64,000 bases of DNA from the NCBI GenBank assembly GCA_027257055.1, contig JAPVLO010000570.1, forward strand, positions 2,184,001 to 2,248,000, read 5' to 3'. Position numbers and translations under genes: made by a program. The notes under the pieces were generated by a model. It ran no database searches, was not told where the DNA came from, and saw nothing but the letters and a program-made list of their open reading frames with translations. This DNA is from Cephalopachus bancanus (lineage: Eukaryota > Chordata > Mammalia > Primates > Tarsiidae). Position 1 is the stretch's first letter; each line of letters opens with the position of its first letter. Shown here in pieces: positions 34,348 to 51,693 of the stretch.

Positions 34348-35850
34348 TTATTATACAGGGTTTGACTACAAAAAAATGGCTGTGTATAAATCAAGTAATT
34401 ATATCACTGAAAATAAGTATAGTGTTAATTTGAAAATATAATATTAAAAGTATCACAAGGAAAGATTTTAGATTATGTGGGGATTAAACAATCCATATAC
34501 AATACAATGCTTATCATAACAAAGAGAGTCAATATAATTTGGGAAAGAAATGGAACATAAAATGTTGGACCAAGGGAACATATGCAATCATGTAATAGCT
34601 CTATGTTCTTGGCCAAGTGTCTTATTTTTTTCAAGACTTTAGTTTTCAGTGTGCACCATTATCTTCCAAGTCCTTTCTAAGTTAAAATTTTTACTGGTCC
34701 ACCTAGGTAAAATACCTTACAAACATAACACATGATAATTGTTGGTGTTATAAGATAAAGTTATCACCATTATAATAAATAACAATAACGCATCACAAAA
34801 TTGTATTGATTAAACAAATTGCCTTATTTCCACATTTTTGTGCTACTTCAAAGAAATCCATACCTGTTAATTTTAATTGTTTTCAGTTAACCTTTCACAT
34901 GTATTACATCAATATATACCTCTCACAGGAGATAGTGATACTCAGGAGCAGCCAATAAACCTTAAGATTATTGAAAGAAGAAAAATTAGGTGTTTCCCAT
35001 TTTCCTTCCTAAAATATTGCACAAAATCCAAGTCTGCCATATTGACATGGCTTTTCTATTTGTTATCAGTTATAAATGCTAGGATTACCTGAGTGATTAT
35101 TTTCTCAGAAAATCATAATGTAATCTCAAACCTAATACTCCAACAACCATGCACTAATTAAAACTGCAATTATATTTTTGCTCAAACAAAACAACTTAAT
35201 AAACATTATCACAAACTATTTACCCTTCCCAAAAACAATTTATGCTCACTAATATAATTTTCCATTAAAACCGCTGCCAGGTAAATTAAAAACTCTTGAA
35301 ATAGTAAGTGGGAAATTAATTCAACAGTTTAATCTAGACCTAATAACAGTTGCAAGCTCAGAAAAAGATTGCTACAGCAGGGAGTTAATTAACAGCTTAT
35401 TTCCCGTTTGATAAAAGTAATCCACTCTAATTCCAAGTGTAATTTACCTCGATGTAATATAAAACCACAAGCTGCTTCTGGTGCTAGTAATTATTGTCTT
35501 TGTCCTGTGGCCACATTGTCAATAAAAGTATCTTAATACTAAGATACTTAAGCAGTATCTTAATAATAAGAGGCTGTCTGCTAAATGCCCACAATTAAAG
35601 ATGTAATATGAAATCTTCCAACAGCAGCAGCAATGTATATTGCCACAAAAGCAGTGGTTGCAGTTTAGATTTAAACTACATTTAATTGCTCCACCTAGGA
35701 AATAGGTGTGCCATGTGAAAAGTAAGCATTTTATTCAATTCAGATAGGGAAGCACAGGAAAGATAAGTGATGAATCCATCTCATTCTTTCCATCACTGTC
35801 AAGAGAGAGCTATCCTCTATTATTATTTTATCTTAACTAATTAATTTTTT
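34348..35850. other. Intron with a MIR-like trace and a candidate conserved block
   Basis: A weak MIR trace lies at about 34595-34700. The section at about 35100-35560 is non-repetitive and rich in TAATTA-type motifs; see the findings. Confidence 0.45.
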
Positions 35851-35982
35851 AGAGGTGAAGTCTCACTCTGTTGCCCAGGCTGGAATGCAGTGGTGCAGTC
35901 TTGAACTTCTAGGCTCAAGTGATCTTTATTCCTCAGCCTCCCAAAGCGCTAGAATTACAGGCATTAGCCACTGTGCCCAACC
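35851..35982 (-). repeat. Free Alu monomer (FLAM-like), minus orientation
   Basis: GAAGTCTCACTCTGTTGCCCAGGCTGGAATGCAGTGG, GGCTCAAGTGATC and GCCACTGTGCCCAACC, with only one arm. Confidence 0.75.
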
Positions 35983-35989
35983 ATCTATC

Positions 35990-36720
35990 AACTCTTTTTA
36001 CTTGGACCAGTGCACAAATCTGTAAAGCTTCTCTGCCCTCTCCTCACTCCTACCTATCTTCTATGCATCCAACCACACAAATTTCATCATGTAACCATCA
36101 TTGATATAAACCTTCATTTACTACCTAGCCACAGGATGAAGTTGATAGTCCTTGCGTGAATAAAGCTCCTTTCATATTTTACCTCTAATCTACCATTCAA
36201 AGCTTATTTTTCAACAAGGAAAATAAAGGAAGAACATAAATTCTTCTGCCTGCAGTACCCTTTCCTTGCTTATCTACCATCTACACAGTGGTTTTCTTAG
36301 ACACTCCCTATGAAAATTTAGTCACTTATTTTTCTGTTCTTTTATAACACTTTAAATTAACCTATTATTTCACTTATTACATTGCCCTTTATTTCTGTAA
36401 ACACGTCTGTCTCCAACCCCTAGACTGACAGTTCTCAAAGTGAACCGCCAGTATTAGCATCACCTGGCAACTGATTAGAAATGCAGATTCTCAGATTTCA
36501 CCCTAGGCTTATTGAGTCAGAAACTCTGGGAGCAGGGCCCAGCAATCTGTTTCAATAAGCCCTCTGGGTGATTCTGATGAACATTAAACTTTGAGAACCA
36601 TTCTAGACTGTAGATATCTTGGGGGTATATGCAACAGCTTATTCATTTTTTTATCTTCTTTATCTGGCCAGTTAGAGCACATAGTAGATACTCACAAATA
36701 TTTTTTGAACGAATGAGTTA
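35990..36720 (-). repeat. L2 3' region, minus orientation, split by a MER5-type element
   Basis: CTTCTGCCTGCAGTACCCTTTCC, TTTTATAACACTTTAAATTA and CTGTCTCCAACCCCTAGACTG on one side. AGATATCTTGGGGG and AGTAGATACTCACAAATATTTTTTGAACGAATGA on the other match antisense L2. Confidence 0.75.
36428..36602 (-). mobile_element. MER5A-like hAT (Charlie) non-autonomous DNA transposon
   Basis: The terminal inverted pair ACAGTTCTCAAAGTG ... TTTGAGAACCATT, plus internal ATTAGCATCACCTGGC and GAGTCAGAAACTCTGGGAGCAGGGCCC. The perfect 8-bp duplication CTAGACTG at 36420-36427 and 36603-36610 is the size expected for hAT elements. Confidence 0.92.
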
Positions 36721-37859
36721 TGGGAAGATGGGATAAATAATATGCAAAAATAGCAAATCTAGAGAAGCTATGGAAATGCAAGTGACTTCCAAGTTTCCCC
36801 TTTATCCAACTAAAATGAAGAATCTGTTTCTCTAAGAGAGTAGATTCTTTAACTAGTGAAACAGTGAAAGATTATAAATTATCAATATGTCAGTTCCTTC
36901 TTACAACAAAATGTAAATTCCGTAGAAGTATATTAGTATGATTATTGATATTCTCAAAAGATTGATCTAGTTTCTTTTCTCTTTGGAAGTAATTTTTTTA
37001 GGTGAAAAAAACTTTTAGACTATATTATGTAGCCAATATGCTCTAATTCTTTTAAATGATAATTATTCCTTTTTTTGTTAAACTCATAACTTTTAGTTAA
37101 CACCTGAATGTTACTAGCAATAGCATATAATGTATGTTCCTAATATTTTGATTGTAGACACTAAACTACAAAATTGGTATGTTATTAAATGAATCATTAA
37201 TATAGATAAATAATATGTAAATAGATGAAATCAATGAAAATAAAATAATTTATCAAACTGTAATGAAGTTATTTAAAGTACTTTTTATTTCTCATAGGAC
37301 ATGAATCTCAATTATGGAAGTAAATAACATATTTTATTATCTCACCACATTACATGTTGAAAAGGGTTAAGTGTTTGCTTTTCTGTTTAATTTTCTACTA
37401 TTTCCTATAACATTTCTGTGTAACATGAATCTATTTGAGCAGCCTTCTTCTAGTCTTTTTATGCATTTCTTAGAACTATAATATCTTTTTGGAGGAGCTC
37501 TATCAGATAGAAAGACCAAACAAGCTCATGTGATGTTATAATACAGCCTTTCTTTCATTACATCTGGAGAATATAGGTGATTTTCAGGAAGAGAAAATAA
37601 GCTTTAGTAAATTAAAAGATGTTAGCGATTGTATAGGAGCATCATACATTATATTGCTCGTGTAGAGTTATGTGAAAACAAATATTTGTGGGGTACGAAT
37701 TTATGTGTACACCCATACGATGTGGTGACCTTTATGTTCTTTAATGGGGGCTATTTTTAAAATAAACAATTCTGTATATGCATGTGTATATCACAGCATT
37801 ATCATAATGTCATAAGAAAACTTTGTTTCAAAATAATCTCATATTCAATTTCTTATCTC
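36721..37859. other. Intron, no recognised element
   Basis: AT-rich single-copy sequence. Confidence 0.4.
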
Positions 37860-38105
37860 CTCCTTGCAAATATCCTATAAGATAATCAAAGCAGATATTA
37901 TCTTTATTTTACAGATGAGGAAACCAAGACCCAAATAACTGAAATGAATGACAAAGCTGAAATTAGAACCCAGGTTGCCTGAATTCTATTAAGTGCTTCT
38001 TCTACTTTATTACACTTCTCTCACACTTGTATGAATTTAACTTCATTGAGCAAACATGTATTGGGTGGCCAAAATATGCTAGACACTATGCTTGGGTTTA
38101 TTTGG
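37860..38105 (+). repeat. MIR fragment followed by an L2 3'-end fragment
   Basis: TTTATTTTACAGATGAGGAAACCAAGAC with AATTAGAACCCAGGTTGCCTGA is MIR (to about 38020). TTGAGCAAACATGTATTGGGTGGCCAAAATATGCTAGACAC is L2 (from about 38045). Confidence 0.65.
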
Positions 38106-38847
38106 GTGTGGTTCATTCTAATGTATGTCTTGAAGTATGTGTAGTAGTTGGATGTTGGTAAGTAAAAAGTAAACAAATGTAAGTTTGGAGTCAGAACATA
38201 TTTTTTAAAAGATGTGGTTTAAGCTAAGGCATACTGAAGAATGGGTGATGATTGAATAATTCACTTTGGGGAAGAGTAGAAGAAAAAATAGGTTGGGGTT
38301 ATTATAATGAGCATTTCTTTCCAAATTGGAGTTTGAAATGTATTCAGTAGTGAATGAAAAGCCAATGAAACTCTTTTGAACAAAGGATACTGGAATAGGA
38401 GTTTTAAGCAGGTTTATTCGGCAGCTCTGGGCAGTTATATTGCAGCAGAACAGCAGTATGAGAAATGTCTGGAGCTTGGACTTTAATTAGAGGTTTCAAT
38501 AATCCCAGCTTAAGGCAATAAGGCCTGAGCTAGAATATTAGCCATGGCAATAGGAAAAGTAATATATGCATTTCCTCCTTTATATTTGTGTGGAGAGTGC
38601 TGACATTTTACTTTGTTTATAAGATTTTTGCTAGTTTCTATGTATAGTTTTCAAAATTTCTACATTTCTCTTGCAGAACTTGGCAAGTGCATTCTCTGCT
38701 TATTGAAGGCACAGACAAATATTGTTAACAGCCAGTTGTACGAAACCTTCATTGTACTTAAACTAGATGAATTTGTAATGGCATTTTGTTATAACTTAGG
38801 GTTGAGTTTTATGACTGAGTTCTTTTTTTTTAAGTATACAATTCTCT
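38106..38847. other. Intron, no recognised element
   Basis: No repeat or coding call. Confidence 0.4.
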
Positions 38848-39118
38848 TTTTTAATAGTCAATATTTTTTATTATGATATTGTGGGGTACGGTTAAGGGTT
38901 AGGTATACAAATACATTTAGTTCAGGCACCCTTGTTGATAAGAGGTGTTTCCCCGTCCCCAGACAGACATTTACTACCATTAATCCCATCTCCCTCCACC
39001 ACCCCCCATAGTTTCCCACTACTGTCAGTCATTTTCTTATGGTATTACATTGGATGTTCAAGGTCCACTATATGAGTGAGATGTGATACTCAGATCTTTG
39101 TTTCTGTGAGAGGTCATT
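38848..39118 (-). mobile_element. Short L1 3' end, minus orientation
   Basis: It is the reverse complement of the 3' UTR of the L1 ending at 62350: CAATATTTTTTATTATGATATTG, GTTAGGTATACAAATA, then CCTTGTTGATAAG and CCCCGTCCCCAGACAGA. It is about 270 bp, severely 5'-truncated. Confidence 0.88.
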
Positions 39119-39699
39119 TGCTACTAGAGATTTAGTAGTTGGTTTTAGTTAACATATGAGTCAAGAGACAGGAAGATTAGACTGGAAGGTTACAGTGTGT
39201 GGAGTCACTTGTTTTTAGGAAAGTAATATCAAACTAGTCCCATATGTTATATAGATGAAAATGGGATGTATGAAATGTCAAGTTTTGCATGAACTTCATT
39301 ATTTATTCTTGTTTGATGCCTTTGTGCTAGCTTCTGAATGACTGAAAGCTACTGTGTAGAGCTATACTCTAGATACCACCACTTAACAAATATGACCAAT
39401 CCTTGATTATTATTATTTTTTCTCTTTTAATTTTTTTATTTTGAAGATGTGAAGTGCAATTCAGGGTTAGATATACAAATGTTCATTATGCAGATACCCT
39501 TGTAGATGAGGTGTGCTCCCCCTTCCCCAGGCAGATTCCCATTACTGCCAATCCCACCTCCTCCCCTCCACTGCATCCAACAGTTTCCTGCTACTGCCAA
39601 TCCTTTTCTTATAGTATTATGATAACTGTTCAAGGTCCACTTATGAGTGAGAACATGTGATACTCAGTTCTTTGTTTCTATGGTACATCATTCAGTATT

Positions 39700-43750
<4,051 letters not shown>

Positions 43751-43824
43751 AGGTTCTTATAGAGCTTGTTGTTGCTGCTGTTTGTTGTCTTTCTTTTGAT
43801 TTTTGGGTTGATTCATGTGTTTTT

Positions 43825-44781
43825 TCAATCTTTTTCCTGCATTCTTGTGAAGGCCATTGTTGTTCTTTTTGTCCTTTCTTCTGCATTTAATACTTTCTTT
43901 AGTGTAACTTGTAGAGCCAGTTTGGAGGCAGCATAAACTCTTAGGAATTGAATATCTGGGAAAGATTTTAATTCTCTATCACTGATGAAGCTTAGCTTAG
44001 CTGGGTAGGTAACTCTTGGTTGACATTGTGTATGTTTGAGAACTTTGAATATTGAGCTCCAAGCTTTCCTAGCCTGAAGTGTTTCTGTAGCTAAATCTAC
44101 TGCTATTCTAATTGGTCTTCTCGGTAGGTAGTCTGACCTTTTTCTCTTGCTGCCTTTAGGAATTTTTCTTTTATACCTACTTTGTGTAGGCAAATTACTA
44201 TTTGTCTTGGAGTTAGTCCACTCATTTATTGTCTTACAGGGTTCTCTGAATCTCTTGTGTTTGAATGGTCATGGCTGATGAGATGAGGGAAGTTTACTTG
44301 AATAATTTCATGGAATGTTTGTTCCAGGGTGATCTCTATCTCTCTATCTGCCTCAGAGATTCCAATTAATATTAGGTTCAGCCTCTTGAAATAATTGGTC
44401 ATCTCTTGGAGGTTTTGTTCTGTCTTTTAAAGCTTCTTTTCTATGTTTTAACAGTTTGGGTTAGTTCCATATTTTTGTCCTCAAGCTCTGAATTTTTTCT
44501 TCTGCTTGGTTAATTCTGCTTCCCATGCTTATCAATTTGTTATTTATTTCATTCACTGTATTCTTTATTGCTGTTATCTCAGTTATCAACTCCTTCATTC
44601 TTTCCTCTTGTCTCTCCTCAATTCTATTTATTCTTTCTATTAATATCTTACTATCTGGATTTGTTGGAGGCCAGCCAGTCTGTGGGCTCTTCATTGTTTG
44701 TGTTTGGAAGTCTGTATTCTCAGTGTCTGACCTCCCAGGGGTCTGTGTGAGACCCACATTCTTCTTTTGGCTTGTCTTCAT
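43825..44781 (-). pseudogene. L1 ORF1 (RNA-binding chaperone), broken
   Basis: The N-terminal frame at 44461-44781 begins M-K-T-S-Q-K-K-N and carries the coiled coil (R-I-N-R-I-E-E-R-Q-E-E-R-M-K-E). The C-terminal domain is at 43825-44193 (R-V-T-Y-P-A-K-L-S-F, F-P-D-I-Q-F-L-R). The central RNA-recognition part is frame-shifted between them. Confidence 0.85.
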
Positions 44782-45650
44782 TTGTGTAGATTTTCCTTCC
44801 CACTATTTTTTTTAACCTCTTCTTTAATTCTATTGTGTGAGAATGCGGGGGGTAGCTTTTACTTCTGTTTGCTCAATCTCCCATTCTTCCTTATGTGCAT
44901 TCTTTGGCTTTGTTTATTCTGAAGCTGGACTGTGGATTGGGGAATGTACTTTTTGCAGTTGTGAGATTTAAAGGAGGGTGGAACTGTGATTCAGAAACTA
45001 TCTGCAGGTCCCAGTATCTGCTGACAGGTGTGTGGACCCCCTGGAACCCACTTTCAACTGCTTAAAAATCTGTCCATGCAGTGGGGGTATAGGTTTGCTC
45101 CCTGAAAGCAAAATGAGGTAAGAAGAAGGAGGGGGATGAGAGGAAAGTGAAGAGAGAGAAGAATAAGAGGGAAAACAGACAGACATACCAACTAACAAAT
45201 GAAAAAAGACACAAACAAAGACAGAAAATATTTTAAAAACCTAAAACATACAGACAATCATACAAACACAAAAACCTACAACCCCCTCCCCATTGATGTA
45301 CTCTTCCTCAAAAATACCCATACACAAACAGGAAGTCTAAAAAAAAAAAATAACAGAAACAAAGCAAGTGTGAAAACATAGTCAAAAGCAGAAAGAAAAA
45401 CAGAAAACAAATACAAAAACAACAAACAACAGAAACAATGAGAAAAACAAATAAACAGACAAACAAAAAACAAAACTCACTCTGAGGTCATTTCTGTAAG
45501 TTCAATTTCCTTTCAGCTCTGATCTCCAGCCCTTCCCCTCTGCTCTCAGTGCAGGCTCATAGAGTTGTTTTCAGCATAGGTCAAATGCCCCAGGAGAATG
45601 AATCAGATCTGGAATCACCAGTCTTTCTGACTGTCAAGTCTCCCACTTTG
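44782..45650 (-). repeat. L1 5' UTR region
   Basis: Sequence upstream of the ORF1 start on the minus strand. On the + strand it becomes strongly A-rich at about 45180-45480 (AAACAAACAAACAG-like), so the L1 sense strand is pyrimidine-rich. The sub-frames here are low-complexity. Confidence 0.6.
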
Positions 45651-45893
45651 TATACTATGAGCTTGTTAGATATACTTATTTGTATTAGTAGCTTTTTTGT
45701 AGAATTCTTAATATTTCTATACTCATAAATCATGTTATTTATGAATAACAAAGTTTCACCCTTCTTTTTTATTCTGGATATCTTTTATTTATTGCCTTAT
45801 TATAACTGGCTAGGACCTCCAGTACAATATTGAGTAGAAATTGTGAGAGTACACATTCTTGCATTGTTCCTGATCTTAGTTGGAAAGCATTTA

Positions 45894-46440
45894 CAAGGGG
45901 GGACCCCCAGAAAACAGAATTCATTTATAAATAGTGTGTATTTATTCTTATATGTTTAAACTTCAGTCACTTTTAAAGTACTCTCTGTTTGATGCAATAT
46001 ACCTAAAAAGATGCTTTTTCCACTGCTTCAAACAGTTTTTGAACTCATCAATTTTGATACCTTTTAGTACTTCTCTCATTTTTTGGTTTCACATCTTCCA
46101 AGTGAGCAAAACATTTCTTTTTGAGGACTTTTTTCTTCCTGGGAAACAAAAAATAGTGGCTTGGGGTGAGATCAAGTGAATAGGGAGAATGGGGCATGGG
46201 GGTTATGCCATTTTTTGTCAAAAACTGCTGAACACTCAGCGCTACGTGGTCAGGTTGTTCCTGTAAATCACACGTCATGAAATGGGCAAACATGTTGAAA
46301 GAATCTCCAAAAAAAAAAAAATTCACTGAAGCTGAACACAACCTCTCACAATGCTAGGCTCGTACATAGATGCTAATGCTTACCTAGAACACTTACTTAC
46401 TGGAGGAAGCCTGTACTATAAGGAACCTGCTTTCCAAAAG
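45894..46440 (-). mobile_element. Mariner-type DNA transposon, internally deleted copy 2
   Basis: It is inserted at a TA (45892-45893) in the old L1, beginning CAAGGGGGGACCCCCAG. It shares the internal order of copy 1 throughout, including the TACTATAAGG / TACTACAAGG block near the right end. The exact right end (46440-46465) is unclear. Confidence 0.8.
46048..46341 (-). pseudogene. Mariner transposase C-terminal remnant, copy 2
   Basis: The frame has A-L-S-V-Q-Q-F-L-T-K-N-G and H-S-P-Y-S-L-D-L-T-P-S-H-Y-F. The catalytic third aspartate position (D in the usual P-x-D-F-F) is H here, so this copy could not be active even apart from its deletion. Confidence 0.8.
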
Positions 46441-47050
46441 ATAATTTGGTTTTTTTATAAGTCCTATTTGACTGTTGAATATGATGTTACTTATAGAGAT
46501 TTTGTAGCTGCCCATTATCAGATTGAATAAGTTTCCTTATATTCCTAGCTTGCTGACAGTTTTTATCAAAAAAAGACCATTGGATTTTTTTCAATGATTT
46601 TTCTGCAATTTAAATGACTATATGATTTTTCTCATATATTATACCAACAGGATGAATTAATTATATTGAACGCTTTCTTGGGGTTAAATCAACCTGATAG
46701 ATTCAGGATAAATCTCACTTGCTTATGATAGATTATTCTTCTTAATATTGCAAGATTCAATTTGCTAATATTTTATTAAGGATATTTTGTGTCTATATTC
46801 AGGAAGGATAACAGTCTGTAGTTTTCTTGTGATGTCTTTGTCTGGTTTTGTTACCAAGGTAAGATTGAACTCATAAAATTAGTTTGACAATGCTAAGCCT
46901 CCTTTGTATTCTGAGTTTGATTGTTATTAAATTCACCAGTGATAATATCTGGACCTGGAATTTTGATTTTACTAACGTTTTCAATTCAGATTTGATTTTG
47001 CAATGTAGAGTTAAACATATTTTCTTTTTCTCCATAGGTCAGTTTTGGTC

Positions 47051-50000
47051 TCTGCAGGGTCATTTTAAAATTTAATTCTAGATTCAGAATGTACACATGT
47101 GTATTCATTACATGGATATATTGTGGAGTGGTGGGGATTGGGTCTCAGATGGCCCATTCCCCAGCTAGTGAACATTGTGCCCTGTAGGTAGTTTCTGAAC
47201 TTTAACCCTTCTGCCCCCTTCATCCTTATTGCTGTTCCCAATGTCTATTATTTCCATCCTTGTGACAGTTTAGCTCCACCATATGAGTAAGAACATGTGG
47301 TGTTTGGTTTTCTCTTTCTGAGTCAGTTCACTTAGGATGATGATCTCCAGCTCTATCCATGTTGCTGCAAAGGACATGATTTCACTATTCCATATTGTAT
47401 ATATACACCATATTTTCATTATTCACTAATCAATTGATGGACATTTAGGTTAATGCCACATCTTTTCCACTGTGAATTGTCCTGCAATGAACATGCGGGT
47501 GCAGGTGTCTTTTTTATATAATGGCTTTTTTTCCCTAGTAGTGGGATTTCTAGATCAGATGGCAGATCAACTTTTAGTTCTTTGAGTAAAGTCCATACCA
47601 CTTTTCATAAAGGTTGAACTAATCTGCACTCCTGCCAACAGTGTTTAAGTGTACCCTTTTCTCTGCATCCGTGCCAACATCTATTGTTTTTTATTTTTTT
47701 AATAATGACCATTCTGACCAGAGTAAGGTGGTATCTCATTGTGGTTTTAATTTGCACTTCCCTGATGATGAGTGAAATTGAGCATTTTTTCATATGTTTG
47801 TTGGCTATTTGCATATCTTCTTTTGAGAGATATTTGTTCATGTCTTTTGCCCACTTTTAAGTAGGGTTATTTGCTTTTTTTCTTGCTGAATTGAGTTATT
47901 TGTGGATTCTGAATATTACTTTTTTTGGTCAGATGTGTAGTTTGTGAATGTCTTCTTCCATTCTGTAGATTGTCTATTTGCTTTGTTAATCATTTCTTTT
48001 GCTGTGCAGAAGCTTTTTCACATAATTAAATCCCACTTATTTTTTGTTTTTGTTTCATTTGCTTTTGGGGTTTTAATCATAAATTCTTTTTCTAGACCAA
48101 TATTTACAAGAGTTTTTTCTAGGTGTTCTAGAATTTCTATAATTTCACATCTAACATTTAAGTCTTTAATCCATCTTGAGTTAATTTTTGTATATGGGGA
48201 GGGCTCAAGATCAAATTTTATTTTTCTGCATGTATCTATCCAACTTTCCCAGCACCATTTGTTGAATAGAGTGTTCTTTCTCCAATGTATGCTTTGTTTG
48301 CTTTGTCAAAGATCAGTTGGTTATAGTTATTTGAATTTATTTCTGGATTCTCTCTTCTGTTCCATTGGTTCATGTGTCTATTCTTGTTCCAGCACCATGC
48401 TGTTTTTGTTGCTGTAACCAGGTAGTGTAATTTGAAGTCTGGTAATGTGATGTCTCCAGCTTTGTTCTTTTTGCATAGGATTGCTTTGGCTATTCTGGTT
48501 CTTTTTTGGTTCCATATCAACATTAGGATTATTTTTTCTAATTCTGCAAAAATGATATTGCTAGTTTGATAGGGATTGCATTTAAGACTACTTTGAGTAA
48601 TATGGTCATTTTAACAATGTTGATTCTTCCAGTCCATGAGCATGGGATATTTCTCCATTTGTTTGTGTCCTCTGCAGTTTCTTTCATTAATTTTGTAATT
48701 TTTGTAGAGATCTTTTTCTCCTTTTTGCTTAAATGTATTCCTAGTTATTTTTAGCTTTTTGGTGGCTATTGTAAATGGAATTGAGATCTCAATTTGTATA
48801 TCAGTTTGGTCCTTATTGGCATATAGCAGGGCTACTGATTTGTGTGTGTTGATTTTGTATCCTGAAACTTTACCAAATTCATTTATGAAGTCCAAGAGTC
48901 TTCTGGAGAAGTCTTTAGGGTTCTCTCAGTATAAGATCATATTGTCAGCATTCAGAGATGATTGCTTGACTTCTTTTCCAATTTGAATATAATTTATTTC
49001 TTTTCCTTGCCTGATTGTTCTGGCTAGGACTTCCAGTATATGTTGAAAGTAGTAATGAAAGTGGACATTCTTACCTTGTTCCAGTTCTGAGGGGGAATGT
49101 ATTCAGCTTTTCTCCATAAAGGATGACATTAGCTGTGTGTTTTTTATATATAGTTTTTATTATTTTGGATAATGTTCCCTTTGTGCTTATTTTGCTAAGG
49201 GTTTTTATCATGATGGGATGCTGAATTTTATTAAATGATTTTTCTGTGCCTATTGAAATGAACATATGATTTTTGTTTTTAATTCTGTTTTGTAATGGAT
49301 CACACTTATTGACTTGCATCTGCTGAACCACCCTTGCATCCCTGGGATAAAAACCACTTGGTCACAGTGCATTTTTAAAAATGTGCTGTTAAGTCTGCTA
49401 ATATTTTGTTGAGGATTTTTGTGTCTATGTTCATAAGGGATATTGGTCTGTAGTTTGTTGTTGTTGTTGTGTCTTTTCCTAGCTTTGGTATCAGATTGAT
49501 ACTGGCCTCTTAGAATGAGCTAGAGGGGATTCCCTCCTATCAATCTTGTGGAATAACTTCAGTAAAATTGGTACCAGTTTTTGAAAGTCTGGTAGAATTC
49601 AGCTGGGAGTCAATCAGGTCCTGTATTTTTGTTGGGAGACTTCTAATTACTGTTTCAATCTTGCTACTCATTATTGGTGCGTTCACGATTTCTATTTCAT
49701 TCTGACTCAAGGTGGAGATTGTATGTTTCCAAGTATTTGTCCATTTCCTCTAGATTGTCTAGTTTACACAGAAGTGTTCGTAATAGTCTCAGATGATCTT
49801 TTGAAACTCCTTCCTATGAGCTATAATGTCTCTTTTTTCATTTCCAATTGACCTGTTTGAGTCTTCTCTCTTCATTCTTAATTAATTTAGCTAGTAAGCT
49901 ATCAGTTTTGTTTATCTTTTCAAGAACCAACTTTGTGTTTCATTGGTCACTTATATTGTTTTTTTAAAATTTCAATTTAATTCAGTTCTGCTCTGATACT

Positions 50001-51693
50001 CATTATTTCTTTTCTGCAAACTTTGAGTTTAGTTTTTTCATGTTTTTCTAGTTCCTTGAGGTGTAAATTTAGGTTGTTGATATGTGATCTTTCAATCTTA
50101 TTACTATAGGAGCTATAAAATTTCCTCTGAGCATAGCTCTGACTGTGTCCCAAAGGTTTTGATAATTTATTTCTCTGTTGTTATTCATTCAAATAATTTT
50201 AAAATTTTCATCTTGATTTCATTGTTGACCCAAGGATCATTCAGAAGCAAATTGCTTAACTTCCATGTCTCTGTTTAGTTTTGCAAGTTCTTCTTGGAGC
50301 TAATTTCTAGTTTTATTCCACTATGGTCTGAGATGGAGCTTGATATGATTTTGATTATTTGAATTTATTGAGACTTGATTTGTGGCCTATCATATGGTCT
50401 ATCTTGGAGAATGTTCCATGTACTGAAGAGAAAAATGTATATTCTGTAGTTTGGGGATGGAATGTTCTGTAGATGTCTGTTAATTACATTTCCTCTAGTG
50501 TCCTATTTAATGCCAATGCTTCTTTCTTGTTTTTCTGCCTTGATTATCTGTCTATTGATATCAATGGAGTGTTGAAGTCTACCACTATTGTTGAATTGCT
50601 GTGTCTCTCTTTTTTTTTAGTTCCAGTAGAATCTGTTTTATAAATTTGGGGGCTATGGTGTTAGGCACATATATATTTAAAGTTGTTGTGTCTCCTCATT
50701 GGATTGATCCTTTTATTATTATATAATAGCCATAATTTTTTTGTACTGTTAATTTAAAGTCTGTTTTATCTGATATGAGAATGGCTACTCCTGCTCATTT
50801 TTGGTTTACATATGCATGGAATATTTCTCCCCATTCCCTTACCTTGAGTCTATAGGAGTCTTTGTGAGTTATGTGTGCATGTCTGTTGAAGTAACAGATG
50901 TTTGGGTTGTGGTTTTCCTGTTTTATCCTTTCTGCCAGTCTGTATGTTTTTAGTGCAGAATTGAGACCATTTACCTTTATAGCTAATAATGATACATTAA
51001 GTACTATTCTATTCATCATACTGGTTGTTATCTGGTTGCTTTGTTTATTTATTTTCTCTGCTGTGTTGGTACTATGTAAAGACTGTAAACTTTATGACTT
51101 TTTGCATTTTTCAACTGGTATATTTTGACCTTTTGCTTCAGTATCTAGATATTCTATGAACATTTCTTGTAGAGTCAGTCTAATGGTGATAAATTCCCTT
51201 GGTGTTTTCTTTTCTACAGAGGGCTTCATTTCCCCTTCATTTATGAAACTTAGTTTTGTGAGATACACAATCCTTGTTGACAGTTATTCATTCAAATAAC
51301 TGTTTGAGGAGATTGAAGATGGGGCCCCAATCCCTTCTGACTTGTGGAGTTTCTTCTGATAAATCTGTTAGTCTTATAGGTTTGCCTTTGTAAGTTATTT
51401 GATGCTTTTATCTCACTTTGCTTAAAATTATTTCCTTCACATTAACTTTGCATATCTGAATGATTATATACCTTGGGGATGACCACTTCATAATGAGTCA
51501 TCTGAGGGTTCTTTGGGCTTCTTGTATCTGGATGTTTAGATCTCTGGCAAGGTCAGGGAATTTTTCCATTACTCCTTCAAATAGTTTTTTCAAACCTGTT
51601 CCTTCCTCTTCTTCCTCAGAAACACATATGGGTCTTAGGTTTGAACATTTTACATAATCTTACATTTCTTGGAGATTTTTTTTCATTCTCTTG
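47051..51693 (-). mobile_element. Third L1, minus orientation, about 4.6 kb
   Basis: The 3' UTR at about 47060-47400 has GTACACATGTGTATTCATTACATGG and GGGTCTCAGATGGCCC. ORF2 runs to about 51020; pieces at 47605-47841 ([12 protein letters not shown]), 48236-48523, 48611-48895 and 50795-51019 (an endonuclease start with L-A-I-K-V-N-G-L-N). ORF1 antisense sequence follows to about 51693. It is older than the L1 at 39416, and an Alu fragment follows at its 5' side. Confidence 0.87.

Larger units (their letters stand above)
45655..47050 (-). mobile_element. Old L1M ORF2 fragment, minus orientation, split by a mariner
   Basis: GGCTAGGACCTCCAGTACAATATTGAGTAGAAATTGTGAGAG and TCTTGCATTGTTCCTGATCTTAG before the mariner. 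TATTCCTAGCTTGCTGACAG and AAGGATATTTTGTGTCTATATTC after it. All are antisense L1 ORF2, heavily mutated. Confidence 0.82.

Noticed and set aside
45199..45473. Low-complexity T/N/K-rich and F/L/C-rich frames
   Set aside because: They are translations of the A-rich/T-rich L1 5' UTR.
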